Shown here in pieces: positions 15,684 to 24,033 of a stretch of DNA of 33,251 nucleotides (the first letter of the stretch is position 1; the number at the start of each line of letters is the position of its first letter). The notes beneath the pieces were generated by a model that worked only from the letters and a program-made list of their open reading frames with translations, did not search any database and was not told where the DNA came from. Both the position numbers and the translations under genes were made by a program. Origin of the DNA: a bacterium (GTDB taxonomy: Bacteria > Vulcanimicrobiota > Xenobia > Xenobiales > JADMJV01); contig JASBRJ010000005.1 in assembly GCA_030149525.1 (NCBI GenBank), positions 1 through 33,251 of the forward strand, in the 5' to 3' direction.

Positions 15684-16718
15684 ATGCAAGCCCTCCTCAT
15701 CGCCATTCTGGTGGCACTTACGGCAAGCGCCATCATCTGGAAAGGCAGCGAACTCTTAGAGACGGCCAGTGAGCGCCTATCCGCCTATTACAACCTTCCT
15801 CCGGTTGTTCAAGGCGCCATCGTGGTGGCGGTCGGTTCAAGCTTTCCGGAACTCTCCACCACCGTGATCTCGACACTCCTTCACGGCGAGTTTGAACTGG
15901 GAGTAGCAGCCATCGTCGGCTCTGCGATCTTTAATATCTTGATCATTCCCGGTCTGTCCGGATTGGTCAGCAAAGAGCCCCTTCGAGTGGACCGAGACAT
16001 CGTGTATAAAGAGGCTCAATTCTACATCATCAGTGTAGCCGTGCTCCATCTCACCTTCTCTTTCGCCGCCATCTACAACCCTGTGGCCCAGACCGACGGC
16101 TCCATTCGGGGCACCATGGATCGTGCCATCGCCTTGATTCCGTTGGGCTTATATTTCATTTACCTGTTCTTGCAATGGCAAGATACTCAAGACTATGAAA
16201 TGGTGGAGACGGAAGATGAGATTTCACCCCTGAAAGAATGGGGCCGACTCGCCCTGAGTCTCGTCATCATTCTGGTGGGCGTGGAACTCCTTGTCCGGTC
16301 GGCTCTTGAGATGGGGGCCTTTTTCAACACTCCGAGCTTTCTTTGGGGAATCACCGTGGTGGCGGCCGGAACGAGCATTCCAGACGCTTTCGTAAGCGTC
16401 CGGGCGGCTCGCCAGGGCCGCGCGGTAACAAGCCTTGCCAACGTCCTGGGCTCTAACATCTTTGATCTGCTCGTCTGTATCCCCGCCGGTGTTCTCATCG
16501 CCGGCAGTGCGGTCATCAACTACACTGTCGCCACCCCGATGATGGCCGCTTTGACAGCGGCAACTCTAGCTCTTTTCGTGGTCATGAGAATCGGTATGAA
16601 TCTCAACTCGAAAGAATCCGTCTTCTTGCTCATCCTCTATCTGATCTTTGTCGCCTGGATGACAGCGGAGACGTTTGGCTTTCTGGATCTGATCCCAGGC
16701 CTACCTCCCACAGAGTAG
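15684..16718 (+). CDS. CaCA-family sodium/calcium-type exchanger
   Basis: The 344-residue polytopic membrane protein has the two inverted alpha-repeats that define the cation/Ca2+ antiporter superfamily. Alpha-1 runs about 43-84 (AIVVAVGSSFPELSTTVIS ... GSAIFN) and alpha-2 about 222-261 (GITVVAAGTSIPDAFVSV ... GSNIFD). About ten hydrophobic segments are visible, with a charged cytoplasmic loop around 168-188. The key acidic ion ligands are Glu56 in alpha-1 and Asp234 in alpha-2. Bacterial YrbG/NCX_Mj-type proteins usually have Glu in both, while Glu/Asp is seen in K+-dependent NCKX exchangers. It exchanges Na+ (or H+) for Ca2+ at the inner membrane; the exact ions are not deducible. ATG 15684 has a weak ribosome-binding site. 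Confidence 0.92.
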   Translation: MQALLIAILVALTASAIIWKGSELLETASERLSAYYNLPPVVQGAIVVAVGSSFPELSTTVISTLLHGEFELGVAAIVGSAIFNILIIPGLSGLVSKEPLRVDRDIVYKEAQFYIISVAVLHLTFSFAAIYNPVAQTDGSIRGTMDRAIALIPLGLYFIYLFLQWQDTQDYEMVETEDEISPLKEWGRLALSLVIILVGVELLVRSALEMGAFFNTPSFLWGITVVAAGTSIPDAFVSVRAARQGRAVTSLANVLGSNIFDLLVCIPAGVLIAGSAVINYTVATPMMAALTAATLALFVVMRIGMNLNSKESVFLLILYLIFVAWMTAETFGFLDLIPGLPPTE

Positions 16719-16721
16719 GGC

Positions 16722-16744
16722 AAAAAAAAACCCCCTTACGGGGG
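16722..16744 (-). terminator. Rho-independent terminator after ftsZ
   Basis: On the minus strand CCCCC (16744-16740), loop GTAA and GGGGG (16735-16731) form a perfect stem followed by nine T residues (16730-16722). It ends ftsZ transcription, 47 nt after its stop, and lies 3 nt beyond the end of the convergent exchanger gene. It lacks a T run on the plus strand. Confidence 0.8.
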
Positions 16745-16791
16745 AGACTAAGTGACACAGTAGATTCCAGGATTGTGAGACTGTTTTCAGA

Positions 16792-18129
16792 CTATCGGGT
16801 CGCCGATTTGACCGGCTGATTCTTTTCCTTAGAGCGACGCCAGATAGCAGGAAGGTTCATCCAGCCACCTTTCTTGTCGTCTTTGGACTCAAGACCGGGT
16901 TTGCTCGGCTTAGCGGGCTTTTGGGCGTTGGTCATCTCGGCTTTGAGGGTGAGACCTTCGCGAGGAGCGCGCTGGGGTTGTTGTGAAGCCTTGGGCCGCT
17001 CTTTGACGGCACCGGCCTCGGGAGACGCCTTGCTTTGAGGAGTGTTCGCTCTTCGTCGCTCGAAGGCGGTCAACTCAGAGGTCGGCAGAGCGGCTTTCGA
17101 GAGAGGCAAGATCTCTTGCTCCATAGACTTGGCTTTGGGCTTCATGTCCTCGAAAGATTTGTGAATGTCGACGACACTTCCGTTGGTGGCCGCCACTCGG
17201 GTGGCAACCACGGTAGCCCGAGCACGACCGGCCATGAGAGGATCTTGAACGTATCCACAGAGTACCATGGCGTTAGGCGCAGCCGACTCTTGCAGTTTGC
17301 GAGAAGCTTCGGAGAAGTCTTGCAGACTGAGATCGGGACCTGCGGTGATGTTGACCAGACAACCCTGCGCACCATCGGGCGATCCTCCAACCAGCGGATT
17401 GGAGAGAGCCATTTCAACGGCTCTGGTAGCGGTGGGCGCGGTAGCCATACCGAAAATGGCCTTGCCGGACTTCTTGAGGATGGCACTCACGTCGGCGAAG
17501 TCGAGGTTGATCAGTCCAGGGGTGGTGATGATCTCGGTCATTCCGCGAACAGCGTCACACAGGACCTGGTCCACAACCTGGAAACTCTCGTCCAGGCTGA
17601 AGGTGCAAGATTCCATATTCAGGAGCTTTTGGTTAGGGAGAACCAGGAGAGTATCAACTTCTTCTTCCAGCGCGGCTACGCCCTCTTCGGCAACTCGGGT
17701 ACGCCGACGACCTTCAAACTCGAAAGGCTTCGTCACAACGCCGACGACGAGAGCGCCGGCTTTCTTGGCTTCCCGGGCTGCAATGGGAGCCGAGCCGGTA
17801 CCAGTTCCACCACCTAATCCGGCCGTCAGGAAAACCATATCTGCACCCTTGAAGATCTCTGCAAGCCTGGCTGAGCTTTGCTCGGCGGCGAGCTTACCGA
17901 GCTCGTGGTTGGCTCCAGCTCCAAGGCCCCGGGTGGAACCTTCCCCAAGAAAAACACACTTGGGACCTTTCTTGGTGGATAGCAGGGCCTGAGCGTCGGT
18001 ATTGGCGAGGACCAGTTCGACACCTACAGGGGGGCGTTCGGCCAGTCGATTGACAAGGTTGCAGCCTGCACCGCCCAGACCCATGACAAGGATCCTGGCT
18101 GGTGAATCGGCGTGATTTCGGGTGGACAT
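16792..18129 (-). CDS. ftsZ: Cell division protein FtsZ
   Basis: FtsZ is the tubulin-like GTPase that forms the Z ring. The 445-residue product has the tubulin signature GGGTGTGSAP (106-115), the GTP-binding strand ILVMGLGGAGCNLV (13-26) and the T7 synergy loop NLDFAD (208-213, catalytic acids intact). The globular part ends near residue 325. A ~95-residue Lys/Pro/Ala-rich linker leads to a C-terminal peptide GGWMNLPAIWRRSKEKN (421-437), matching the usual DIPxFLRR motif except that Trp replaces the Leu. A 13-residue basic tail follows, unlike most family members. AGGAG lies 8 nt before ATG 18129. It is outside any division/cell-wall cluster: neither ftsA, ftsQ nor mur genes are adjacent, and PAP2 lies upstream on the same strand. 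Confidence 0.97.
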   Translation of the reverse strand: MSTRNHADSPARILVMGLGGAGCNLVNRLAERPPVGVELVLANTDAQALLSTKKGPKCVFLGEGSTRGLGAGANHELGKLAAEQSSARLAEIFKGADMVFLTAGLGGGTGTGSAPIAAREAKKAGALVVGVVTKPFEFEGRRRTRVAEEGVAALEEEVDTLLVLPNQKLLNMESCTFSLDESFQVVDQVLCDAVRGMTEIITTPGLINLDFADVSAILKKSGKAIFGMATAPTATRAVEMALSNPLVGGSPDGAQGCLVNITAGPDLSLQDFSEASRKLQESAAPNAMVLCGYVQDPLMAGRARATVVATRVAATNGSVVDIHKSFEDMKPKAKSMEQEILPLSKAALPTSELTAFERRRANTPQSKASPEAGAVKERPKASQQPQRAPREGLTLKAEMTNAQKPAKPSKPGLESKDDKKGGWMNLPAIWRRSKEKNQPVKSATR

Positions 18130-18198
18130 TTGAATAACTCCTGAACTCTTAATTTTTCTTCGAGTGGAATTTTCTTCAAGCTACTGATCCTCCCTTCC

Positions 18199-18227
18199 AA
18201 AAAATTAAAAAATATTCAATTTTTTTT
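18199..18227 (-). promoter_or_regulatory. AT-rich palindromic region upstream of ftsZ
   Basis: AAAAAATT (18199-18206) and AATTTTTT (18218-18225) form an 8-bp A:T inverted repeat in the 129-bp gap between the PAP2 stop and the ftsZ start. It may be a weak terminator of the PAP2 unit or an UP-like element for ftsZ. I find no convincing -35/-10 pair beside it. Confidence 0.3.
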
Positions 18228-18258
18228 CCACCCCTCCAGTGCCCGGTCGGAAAAGCCT

Positions 18259-19125
18259 TTATCTTTCGCGTTCTAGAAGGTCTTTCTCCGGGGACGGGAC
18301 TCTATCTTGGCGACTCTCCATCAACGAGTAGAGTCGAGGCCCGCTCACTACAAAGACCAGGGCGACAAGAGTTCCCGCCATGGCATCCACAACATAATGA
18401 AAACGACCGTACACGGTGCAAAGTGAGAGACCCAGACAAAACGGAGCGAAGATATCGAAACCTTCTCGCTCGTGTTTCCAGCAGAAGAAGAGCACCACCA
18501 TGGCAAAAGTGACATGCCCCGACGGGAAGGCCGCGGCACCGGCAGCGCCTTCCCCACAAAGATAGTGACACAATCGCCAGCAAAAACCATGAAGAGACTC
18601 AGCCAGCGGTGGAAACAACGGACGGGGGCCCTGAACCGGAAAATTCATCTGGATCAGGTAGTCGCTGAAGGTGGCCGCCTGCAGACACCACAGGTAATTC
18701 AGAGTGATCCGCTCGGTTGTCTTGAGATAAAGCCTGACAGCCACCAGAACAAGCAGTGGATAGTAAGCTAAATAACAAAAGTGGAGAAACTCGGATAAGA
18801 GGAGCCAGGGTAGCTTCTCGCTCATCCACATGGCAGGGGTTGGATCTCCGAAAAGCCATCGCTCTACCGCCAGAACTTCCGGGTCATACAGCCTACCCCC
18901 GGCCAAACCGCTCAGGCTGTCGAGTTCCATGTAGAGAAGGGGAACCACAAGACTTGCGTAGAGGACACGGATGGGGCGAGGTGCGTAGCGGCTGGTGAGA
19001 ACGACCAGAATCAACAACGCCAGGTGGAGCCCCACTAACAGAAAGTTGCTCAGAGAGAAAGCCAGGCCACCTGTGAGGAGTAGATAGGCTAACAGCAGCT
19101 TGTCCACCGGATTGAGATGCCTCAC
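18259..19125 (-). CDS. PAP2-family membrane phosphatase/phosphotransferase
   Basis: The 288-residue integral membrane protein has about six hydrophobic segments. Its PAP2_3-type motifs are a first motif VQGPRP (164-169), PSGH (201-204), and YGRFHYVVD (239-247, with catalytic His243 and Asp247). This group includes inositolphosphotransferases and lipid phosphate phosphatases, acting on lipid-linked phosphates at the outer face of the membrane. An upstream ATG at 19224 exists in frame, but I chose GTG 19125. That GTG overlaps the stop of the preceding gene (GTGA), and the Arg-rich upstream residues would not fit the family. The pairing with the HtrL-like gene suggests a shared lipid-glycan step. 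Substrate unknown. Confidence 0.85.
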   Translation of the reverse strand: MRHLNPVDKLLLAYLLLTGGLAFSLSNFLLVGLHLALLILVVLTSRYAPRPIRVLYASLVVPLLYMELDSLSGLAGGRLYDPEVLAVERWLFGDPTPAMWMSEKLPWLLLSEFLHFCYLAYYPLLVLVAVRLYLKTTERITLNYLWCLQAATFSDYLIQMNFPVQGPRPLFPPLAESLHGFCWRLCHYLCGEGAAGAAAFPSGHVTFAMVVLFFCWKHEREGFDIFAPFCLGLSLCTVYGRFHYVVDAMAGTLVALVFVVSGPRLYSLMESRQDRVPSPEKDLLERER

Positions 19126-20051
19126 CCCTCGGACTCGCCTTCCTCGGACTGGACGCTTCTCAATTTTCGGCTCGCCAGATAGCCTAAGCCCGCCAAGCCC
19201 ACGGCGCAAACAGCAGACTGCCAACGATGCTCGTTAACCCAACCTGCCGGGCTCTTGCTCACTTTCCCGTCTGTAAAGTAGCGAACCATCTCAAAGTGTC
19301 GTCCATAGGTCGGGCCAACCACGGTAAAGAGCTCCGGATCCTGCTCATAGACAGAGGTCATGACTGCCTGGTCATCGTCAATGAGAGCCTCCTCCAGGGT
19401 CCGATTGAGCACCAAACTGTAGGCGTGACCCAATCGTTCCACCGCTGAGGCTTTTCCCCCGAAGCAGGCCGTGCTAAAAACCACCTTGTGTTGGCGGAAG
19501 CGCTGGGCTTCGTCGAGCCCGGGATGGGGATTGACCTGCAACAGGTGAACCCGATCGTCTGCCAGGGGATTCAGCCGAACCGGCCATCTCCCCTCAGCTC
19601 TGCTCCCTTTGAACCGCCCATAGCCATAGCCGGCGTCCATCCACAAAAAGTACTCGCTCTGAAACGGATTGCTCTTGGCGACCTGACGGAGCCACTCGGT
19701 CTTGCGGAAAGTTATCCCGTTGTAAAGCGGAAGATAGCATTCCGGACGATCAGGATTGACGAATTTCGTGTCACCACTGATCAGAGCGGCAATGCGGTCG
19801 TGAAGGTTGGTTTGACGAAGGCCGTCAGCTGTGATCTCCCTGATCTCCAAAGGCTTTGAACCGCGAAGACTCTTCACTCTGCCGGCAAGCTCCGGAGAGG
19901 TAAAAACCACCACCGGACAAGGAAAAGAAAGCAAGAAACCCATCCACTCGAGATACTCTTCTATGGATCGGGCATAGGGCTGGGGAATGAAGTTCCGTTC
20001 AATGTCCAGCAGGGCACTCACCACCGTGACCGGGAAACTTGGTGTTGACAT
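19122..20051 (-). CDS. HtrL/YibB-like protein with C-terminal anchor
   Basis: The 309-residue product resembles the HtrL_YibB family, putative glycosyltransferase-like proteins of unknown substrate. Supporting strings are VTVVSALLDI near the N-terminus, PCPVVVFTSPELA (44-56), SNPFQSEYFLWMDAGYG (127-143) and DDDQAV (225-230), an order and spacing like the family's NPF..yFxWiDaG and acidic downstream block. Residues ~279-296 (SAVCAVGLAGLGYLASRK) form a C-terminal membrane segment not usual in the family, followed by an acidic tail. The stop TGA (19124-19122) overlaps the PAP2 start as GTGA, so the two should be translationally coupled. The ATG has only a weak GAAAGAG upstream. It is divergent from the phosphorylase-like gene, 53 bp away. 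Confidence 0.8.
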   Translation of the reverse strand: MSTPSFPVTVVSALLDIERNFIPQPYARSIEEYLEWMGFLLSFPCPVVVFTSPELAGRVKSLRGSKPLEIREITADGLRQTNLHDRIAALISGDTKFVNPDRPECYLPLYNGITFRKTEWLRQVAKSNPFQSEYFLWMDAGYGYGRFKGSRAEGRWPVRLNPLADDRVHLLQVNPHPGLDEAQRFRQHKVVFSTACFGGKASAVERLGHAYSLVLNRTLEEALIDDDQAVMTSVYEQDPELFTVVGPTYGRHFEMVRYFTDGKVSKSPAGWVNEHRWQSAVCAVGLAGLGYLASRKLRSVQSEEGESEG

Positions 20052-20104
20052 GGTGACTCTTTCGCAGAGACGCGAGACTCCCCTACCCTCGCGGAGGGCT
20101 CCGG

Positions 20105-21829
20105 GTGCTCGGCTTGAACCTCACCGATATGGGTGAAGCTATCGAGCGATTTGAAATCATGGTGCGCCACGGCGCTCTCTGTTCCAGACTCGACATCAAC
20201 AGTCTTCTGGAAGCCTACTGCGATATGGAGCCGTCTCTCCACCGATATTGTAATACTCCCGACGTGGTTGATGTGGACGCCTTGCTCTATGCCACCGACC
20301 GCCTTCCCAGCAGCATTTACCAAGTGAAGGAGATTCTCATTCAGGCCGATGTCCCCGACAAGCTGCCTCAGATGGCGGGCCTGGTCAAGCTTAGCTCCCG
20401 AGCCAGGCGGCGCCAGACCTTTCAGGTTGGAAACGACGTCATCATCGTGGTGGCGCGCGAAGGGCGCACGGAACTCCTGGACCTTATCACGCTTCTTTGC
20501 AGCTATCAGTTAGAAGCCAATAAAATCGCTAGGTTGCTCCAGGGAAGTTCGGTGCTTCCTGAATTGACCAAGTTTCTTTCCATACCCGGCTCCAACTTAG
20601 AAGAGCGAAATCGCCTCTTAGCAAGGCTTGCCTTCGAGCTTGGAACCACAGACGATCATCTGGTGGAACTGGATCAAGAATGGGACGGAGAGCTTCCCGA
20701 CCGCCTTCACTTCCTGGCTAGAAACCCGCCCAACTTTGTGGCAAGGCTTCACCGGGACTACACCGTTGAAGCCTCCCAGACCAGAGCTCGTCATTGGGCC
20801 CGTGCCCTGAAAGAAGGGGTGGACCAATTGCAATACGGAGACGGCCCGGTTCACATCATCTCGTCCAACACTCACTCCACACTCAACCTTCTGACCGGAT
20901 ATGCCCTGGCAGTTGAAGACGAAGTATGGAGCTGGGCTCTAAAACACTCCGAGCACCGAGAGCGCTTGCTTAGAAAAGAGCGAAGAGAGCCCAACGTGAC
21001 CTACTTTTTGCTAAGGGACTGGCTCAAGGCGTTCCCTGAGCGGGTGAAGGAGAAAGAAGCCTGGGAAAGTCGACTGGGTGTTTTTCAAATCGACGACGCC
21101 TACCACACGGGTGTAAGCTCTCAAGTCTTTGAGCTAGCAAGGGTCGATCCCGAGAAAGCCGACCCAAGAGTTCGGGAGCTTCTGCAAAAAGCGAGAGAAG
21201 ACCACCCCGTGCTGGTGAATTTCGACTACGCTTTCGGAGAACAGGCCGGCATTCTCGTGGAAAAGCTCTTTGAAGAGTTTCGCCACAGAGTGGCAAGCTT
21301 TTCCATTATGGGGAAGGCGGGTACCGTGGTGGGTGGACGAGGTGGTGTTATGCTGCCTTCCTATTTGCTCAAGGCAGGCTCCCGCGACGTCTATGACCTT
21401 CCTCTGGGGAACGCGCTGGGCCCCGACGACTTCGAAGACCTTGAGCTTGGGAAGGTCCACTCTGGAGGCCCAATGCTCACCGTAGCCGGCACCATTATGC
21501 AGAACGAGGACATGTTAAAGAGGTATCGCGATGAATGGAAAATTCTCGGTCTTGAGATGGAGGGTATTCCGTACTTGAGGGCCCTCCATCAGTGCCTGAA
21601 GCGCGGCTGGGTGTGCCAGGACTTCGACGTGCTTGTCGGCTACTACGCCTCCGATGCTCCCCTCGAGGTGGGAGAGACTCTAGCGCGTGAACTCGCCTTC
21701 GACGGACTGGCACCCACCTATGGACTCAACATCGCTATCCTGCGACGGATTCTGGCCCAGCAATCAGCTTCATTCAAGACCCGCGAAGAGTGTTTGGAGA
21801 CAACGTCAACTGATGCCCGAAATTCCTAA
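20105..21829 (+). CDS. Two-domain phosphorylase-like protein, 574 aa
   Basis: Residues ~1-330 are mainly helical without recognised motifs. The C-terminal half looks like the nucleoside phosphorylase/hydrolase fold: GKAGTVVGGRGGVMLPS (403-419), GPMLTVAGTI, GLEMEGIPYLRAL (482-494, like the conserved VDMEGA stretch) and VGYYASDAPLE. These strings suggest a purine or nucleoside phosphorylase relative, but length and the large N-terminal domain differ from the usual 240-300 residues. I therefore do not claim an activity. GTG 20105 is preceded by GGAGG at 8 nt, which favours it over the in-frame ATG at 20129. It is the first gene of the plus-strand series that continues, 33 bp later, with moxR. 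No signal peptide. Confidence 0.8.
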   Translation: MLGLNLTDMGEAIERFEIMVRHGALCSRLDINSLLEAYCDMEPSLHRYCNTPDVVDVDALLYATDRLPSSIYQVKEILIQADVPDKLPQMAGLVKLSSRARRRQTFQVGNDVIIVVAREGRTELLDLITLLCSYQLEANKIARLLQGSSVLPELTKFLSIPGSNLEERNRLLARLAFELGTTDDHLVELDQEWDGELPDRLHFLARNPPNFVARLHRDYTVEASQTRARHWARALKEGVDQLQYGDGPVHIISSNTHSTLNLLTGYALAVEDEVWSWALKHSEHRERLLRKERREPNVTYFLLRDWLKAFPERVKEKEAWESRLGVFQIDDAYHTGVSSQVFELARVDPEKADPRVRELLQKAREDHPVLVNFDYAFGEQAGILVEKLFEEFRHRVASFSIMGKAGTVVGGRGGVMLPSYLLKAGSRDVYDLPLGNALGPDDFEDLELGKVHSGGPMLTVAGTIMQNEDMLKRYRDEWKILGLEMEGIPYLRALHQCLKRGWVCQDFDVLVGYYASDAPLEVGETLARELAFDGLAPTYGLNIAILRRILAQQSASFKTREECLETTSTDARNS

Positions 21830-21862
21830 GGGAAAAATTGCCTCGATCTCTAACAGGCCAGA

Positions 21863-22786
21863 ATGGTAAAGCCTGCCCAAATTTTAGACAATCTGGAAAC
21901 CGTGATCAAAGGGAAGCGCTCCCAGCTGGAACTGCTTCTCCTCTCCATTCTGGCAGGGGGACACTCCCTCTTGGAAGATGTTCCCGGAGTAGGAAAAACT
22001 ACTCTAGCGAAAGCTTTGGCGACCACTTTTGCCGGTGACTTTCGAAGGGTGCAATTCACACCCGATCTTCTGCCGACGGACATTCTGGGCTCTTCCATCT
22101 ACAGTCCCAAAAGTGGAGAATTCAACTTTAAACCAGGACCCATTTTCAGCCATGTGGTCCTGGCCGACGAAATCAATCGTGCTTCCCCGAGAACGCAGTC
22201 GGCACTGCTGGAGGCTATGAGTGAAGGCCAGGTTACCACCGAAGGCAATACGGTGAAACTGCCCGACCCGTTCATCGTCATTGCCACCCAGAACCCCGTG
22301 GAATTCCACGGGACTTACCCTCTGCCCGAAGCCCAACTCGACCGTTTTATGGTTCGCTTTACAATGGGCTATCCCGGTTCCGACGCAGAACTTGAAATGT
22401 TAACCGGTCAAAGAGAGAGCCATCCCCTGAGCGCTCTGAAATCCGTGGCTACATTCGAGGACCTTAAAGCTATGCGTACCGAGGTCAGGAAGGTGAATGT
22501 TTCCGAGGATATCAGTCGCTACATTCTCGCTCTCATTCGCTCAACCCGTGAAGAGCCTCGTTTCAAACTCGGGTCCTCGCCCCGTGGCAGCCTGGCTCTT
22601 TACAAAGCCTGCCAGGCCAAGGCGTTCTTTGAGGACAGAGACTTCGTGACCCCGGACGATGTGAAGTTTCTGGCAAACCCGGTGCTCGCTCATCGGATCA
22701 TACTGGAAACCAAGACCCGATACTCAGGGGACACCGCTGAGTCGATTTTAAACGAAATGATGAACCGTCTCGCCGTCCCTGCCTGA
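21863..22786 (+). CDS. MoxR-family AAA+ ATPase
   Basis: The 307-residue product is a MoxR ATPase: Walker A EDVPGVGKTTLAKALA (38-53), Walker B VVLADEINRA (98-107), sensor region FIVIATQNPVEFHGTYPLPEAQLDRF and a C-terminal lid. MoxR ATPases act as chaperones that help fold or insert metal into partners, typically together with a DUF58/VWA protein. That arrangement is seen here: its stop TGA shares a base with the ATG of the DUF58 gene (TGATG). ATG 21863 is the only sensible start, because an in-frame TAA lies 9 nt before it. The ribosome-binding site is weak. Cytoplasmic. Confidence 0.95.
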   Translation: MVKPAQILDNLETVIKGKRSQLELLLLSILAGGHSLLEDVPGVGKTTLAKALATTFAGDFRRVQFTPDLLPTDILGSSIYSPKSGEFNFKPGPIFSHVVLADEINRASPRTQSALLEAMSEGQVTTEGNTVKLPDPFIVIATQNPVEFHGTYPLPEAQLDRFMVRFTMGYPGSDAELEMLTGQRESHPLSALKSVATFEDLKAMRTEVRKVNVSEDISRYILALIRSTREEPRFKLGSSPRGSLALYKACQAKAFFEDRDFVTPDDVKFLANPVLAHRIILETKTRYSGDTAESILNEMMNRLAVPA

Positions 22787-24033
22787 TGTCGACAAGGGGA
22801 GGATATTCGTTCGCCCATCGGGTGGAAAAGAGCCTGGTCTATCGACTGGTCCACCGGCTTTTCCATGTTCATTTGAGCGAGACCGGCAAGCTTCTTTTTT
22901 GGATTCTGCTGCTCTCCACAAGCGTGAGTCTTTTCACATTCCAACTCAAGGCCTATGTTTTATGGAGCGGTCTGCTCTCTGTCTGCGCTTGCTCCATCCT
23001 TTTCTCGAGACTGGCCCGACGGAAGCTTGAATTTGAGGTCGAGATTCCCGAAAGGGTTCGCCACGGGCAAGAGTTTCGCATTGAAATTCGGGCCACCAAC
23101 CGCTCGAAATCTCCAGCCCTGGAACTGCGGGCACGCTACCCCCTACCACCGGAAGTCGAGGTGGTGAAAGAAAGTGGTTGGGTGGAGCAGTTAGCCCCTG
23201 GCGAGACCACAGTCTTTCGACAAACTGTGTGCCCTCGGAGACGGGGAGCCTACTTTCTTAAAAATCTTCTGCAAGAAAACTGCTACCCGTTCGGCCTCTG
23301 GCTGGATTCCAAAAAGCATGTCGTCGAACGGGCCTTTCTCGTCTATCCGAAGTATCAACCCTTGCGAGAGCTGGATATCCCTGTGGGGATGAAATACCAG
23401 CCGGGAGGCCTCGCCCTCACTTCCTACCTGGGCGACTCCACCGAATTCTTGTCCACCCGAGAGTTCCGAATGGGCGATCCCCTGCGGCACATTCACTGGC
23501 GCTCGTGGGCTCGACTGGGCAAACCTATCGTGAAGGAGTACGGAGAAGAGTACTTCTGCCGCCTGGCCCTCATTGTGGACACGGTGCTCCCGGAGGGCGA
23601 GAACGACGAAATCCTGGAGCAGGCGATCTCTCTTGCCGCCTCCATCACCGACTACCTCTCCCGAGAAGAATATGTCATAGACATTTTTGCCGCCGGACCC
23701 AAGCTCTACTACCTGCAGGCAGGGCGCTCGCTCGCCTACCTCCAGAACATCATGGACATTCTTTCCTGTCTTGAGCCCACCCATCACGACGACAAGAGCT
23801 TTCAGGAGATGGAATCGGCCCTCCACGAGGAGCTCGAAGGGATCTCCACAACCATTCTCCTGTTTACCGACTGGGATGAGCGTCGGGCCCGGATGACGGA
23901 AGAGCTTCAACAGCGCGGAACAGCCATCTGCGGATTTCTCATTTCCGACAATGAAGAAACGGCCCACAAGCTACCGGAGAATATCCGCTGGTTGAGACCG
24001 GAATTAGTGGAGGCAGGTATCGATGTTCTTTAG
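22786..24033 (+). CDS. DUF58 domain membrane protein
   Basis: The 415-residue protein has two N-terminal hydrophobic segments (about 36-52 and 56-74), a beta-rich domain (about 82-185), and the DUF58 signature FLSTREFRMGDPLRHIHW followed by RSWARLGK (221-246). DUF58 proteins are the usual partner of MoxR and are thought to present a VWA-like domain; VDTVL at 264-268 occupies the position of the metal-site motif. Its ATG overlaps the moxR stop by one base. Its end overlaps the transglutaminase gene by 11 bp (the start ATG of that gene is inside GATGTTCTT), so translation is coupled on both sides. Confidence 0.93.
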   Translation: MSTRGGYSFAHRVEKSLVYRLVHRLFHVHLSETGKLLFWILLLSTSVSLFTFQLKAYVLWSGLLSVCACSILFSRLARRKLEFEVEIPERVRHGQEFRIEIRATNRSKSPALELRARYPLPPEVEVVKESGWVEQLAPGETTVFRQTVCPRRRGAYFLKNLLQENCYPFGLWLDSKKHVVERAFLVYPKYQPLRELDIPVGMKYQPGGLALTSYLGDSTEFLSTREFRMGDPLRHIHWRSWARLGKPIVKEYGEEYFCRLALIVDTVLPEGENDEILEQAISLAASITDYLSREEYVIDIFAAGPKLYYLQAGRSLAYLQNIMDILSCLEPTHHDDKSFQEMESALHEELEGISTTILLFTDWDERRARMTEELQQRGTAICGFLISDNEETAHKLPENIRWLRPELVEAGIDVL

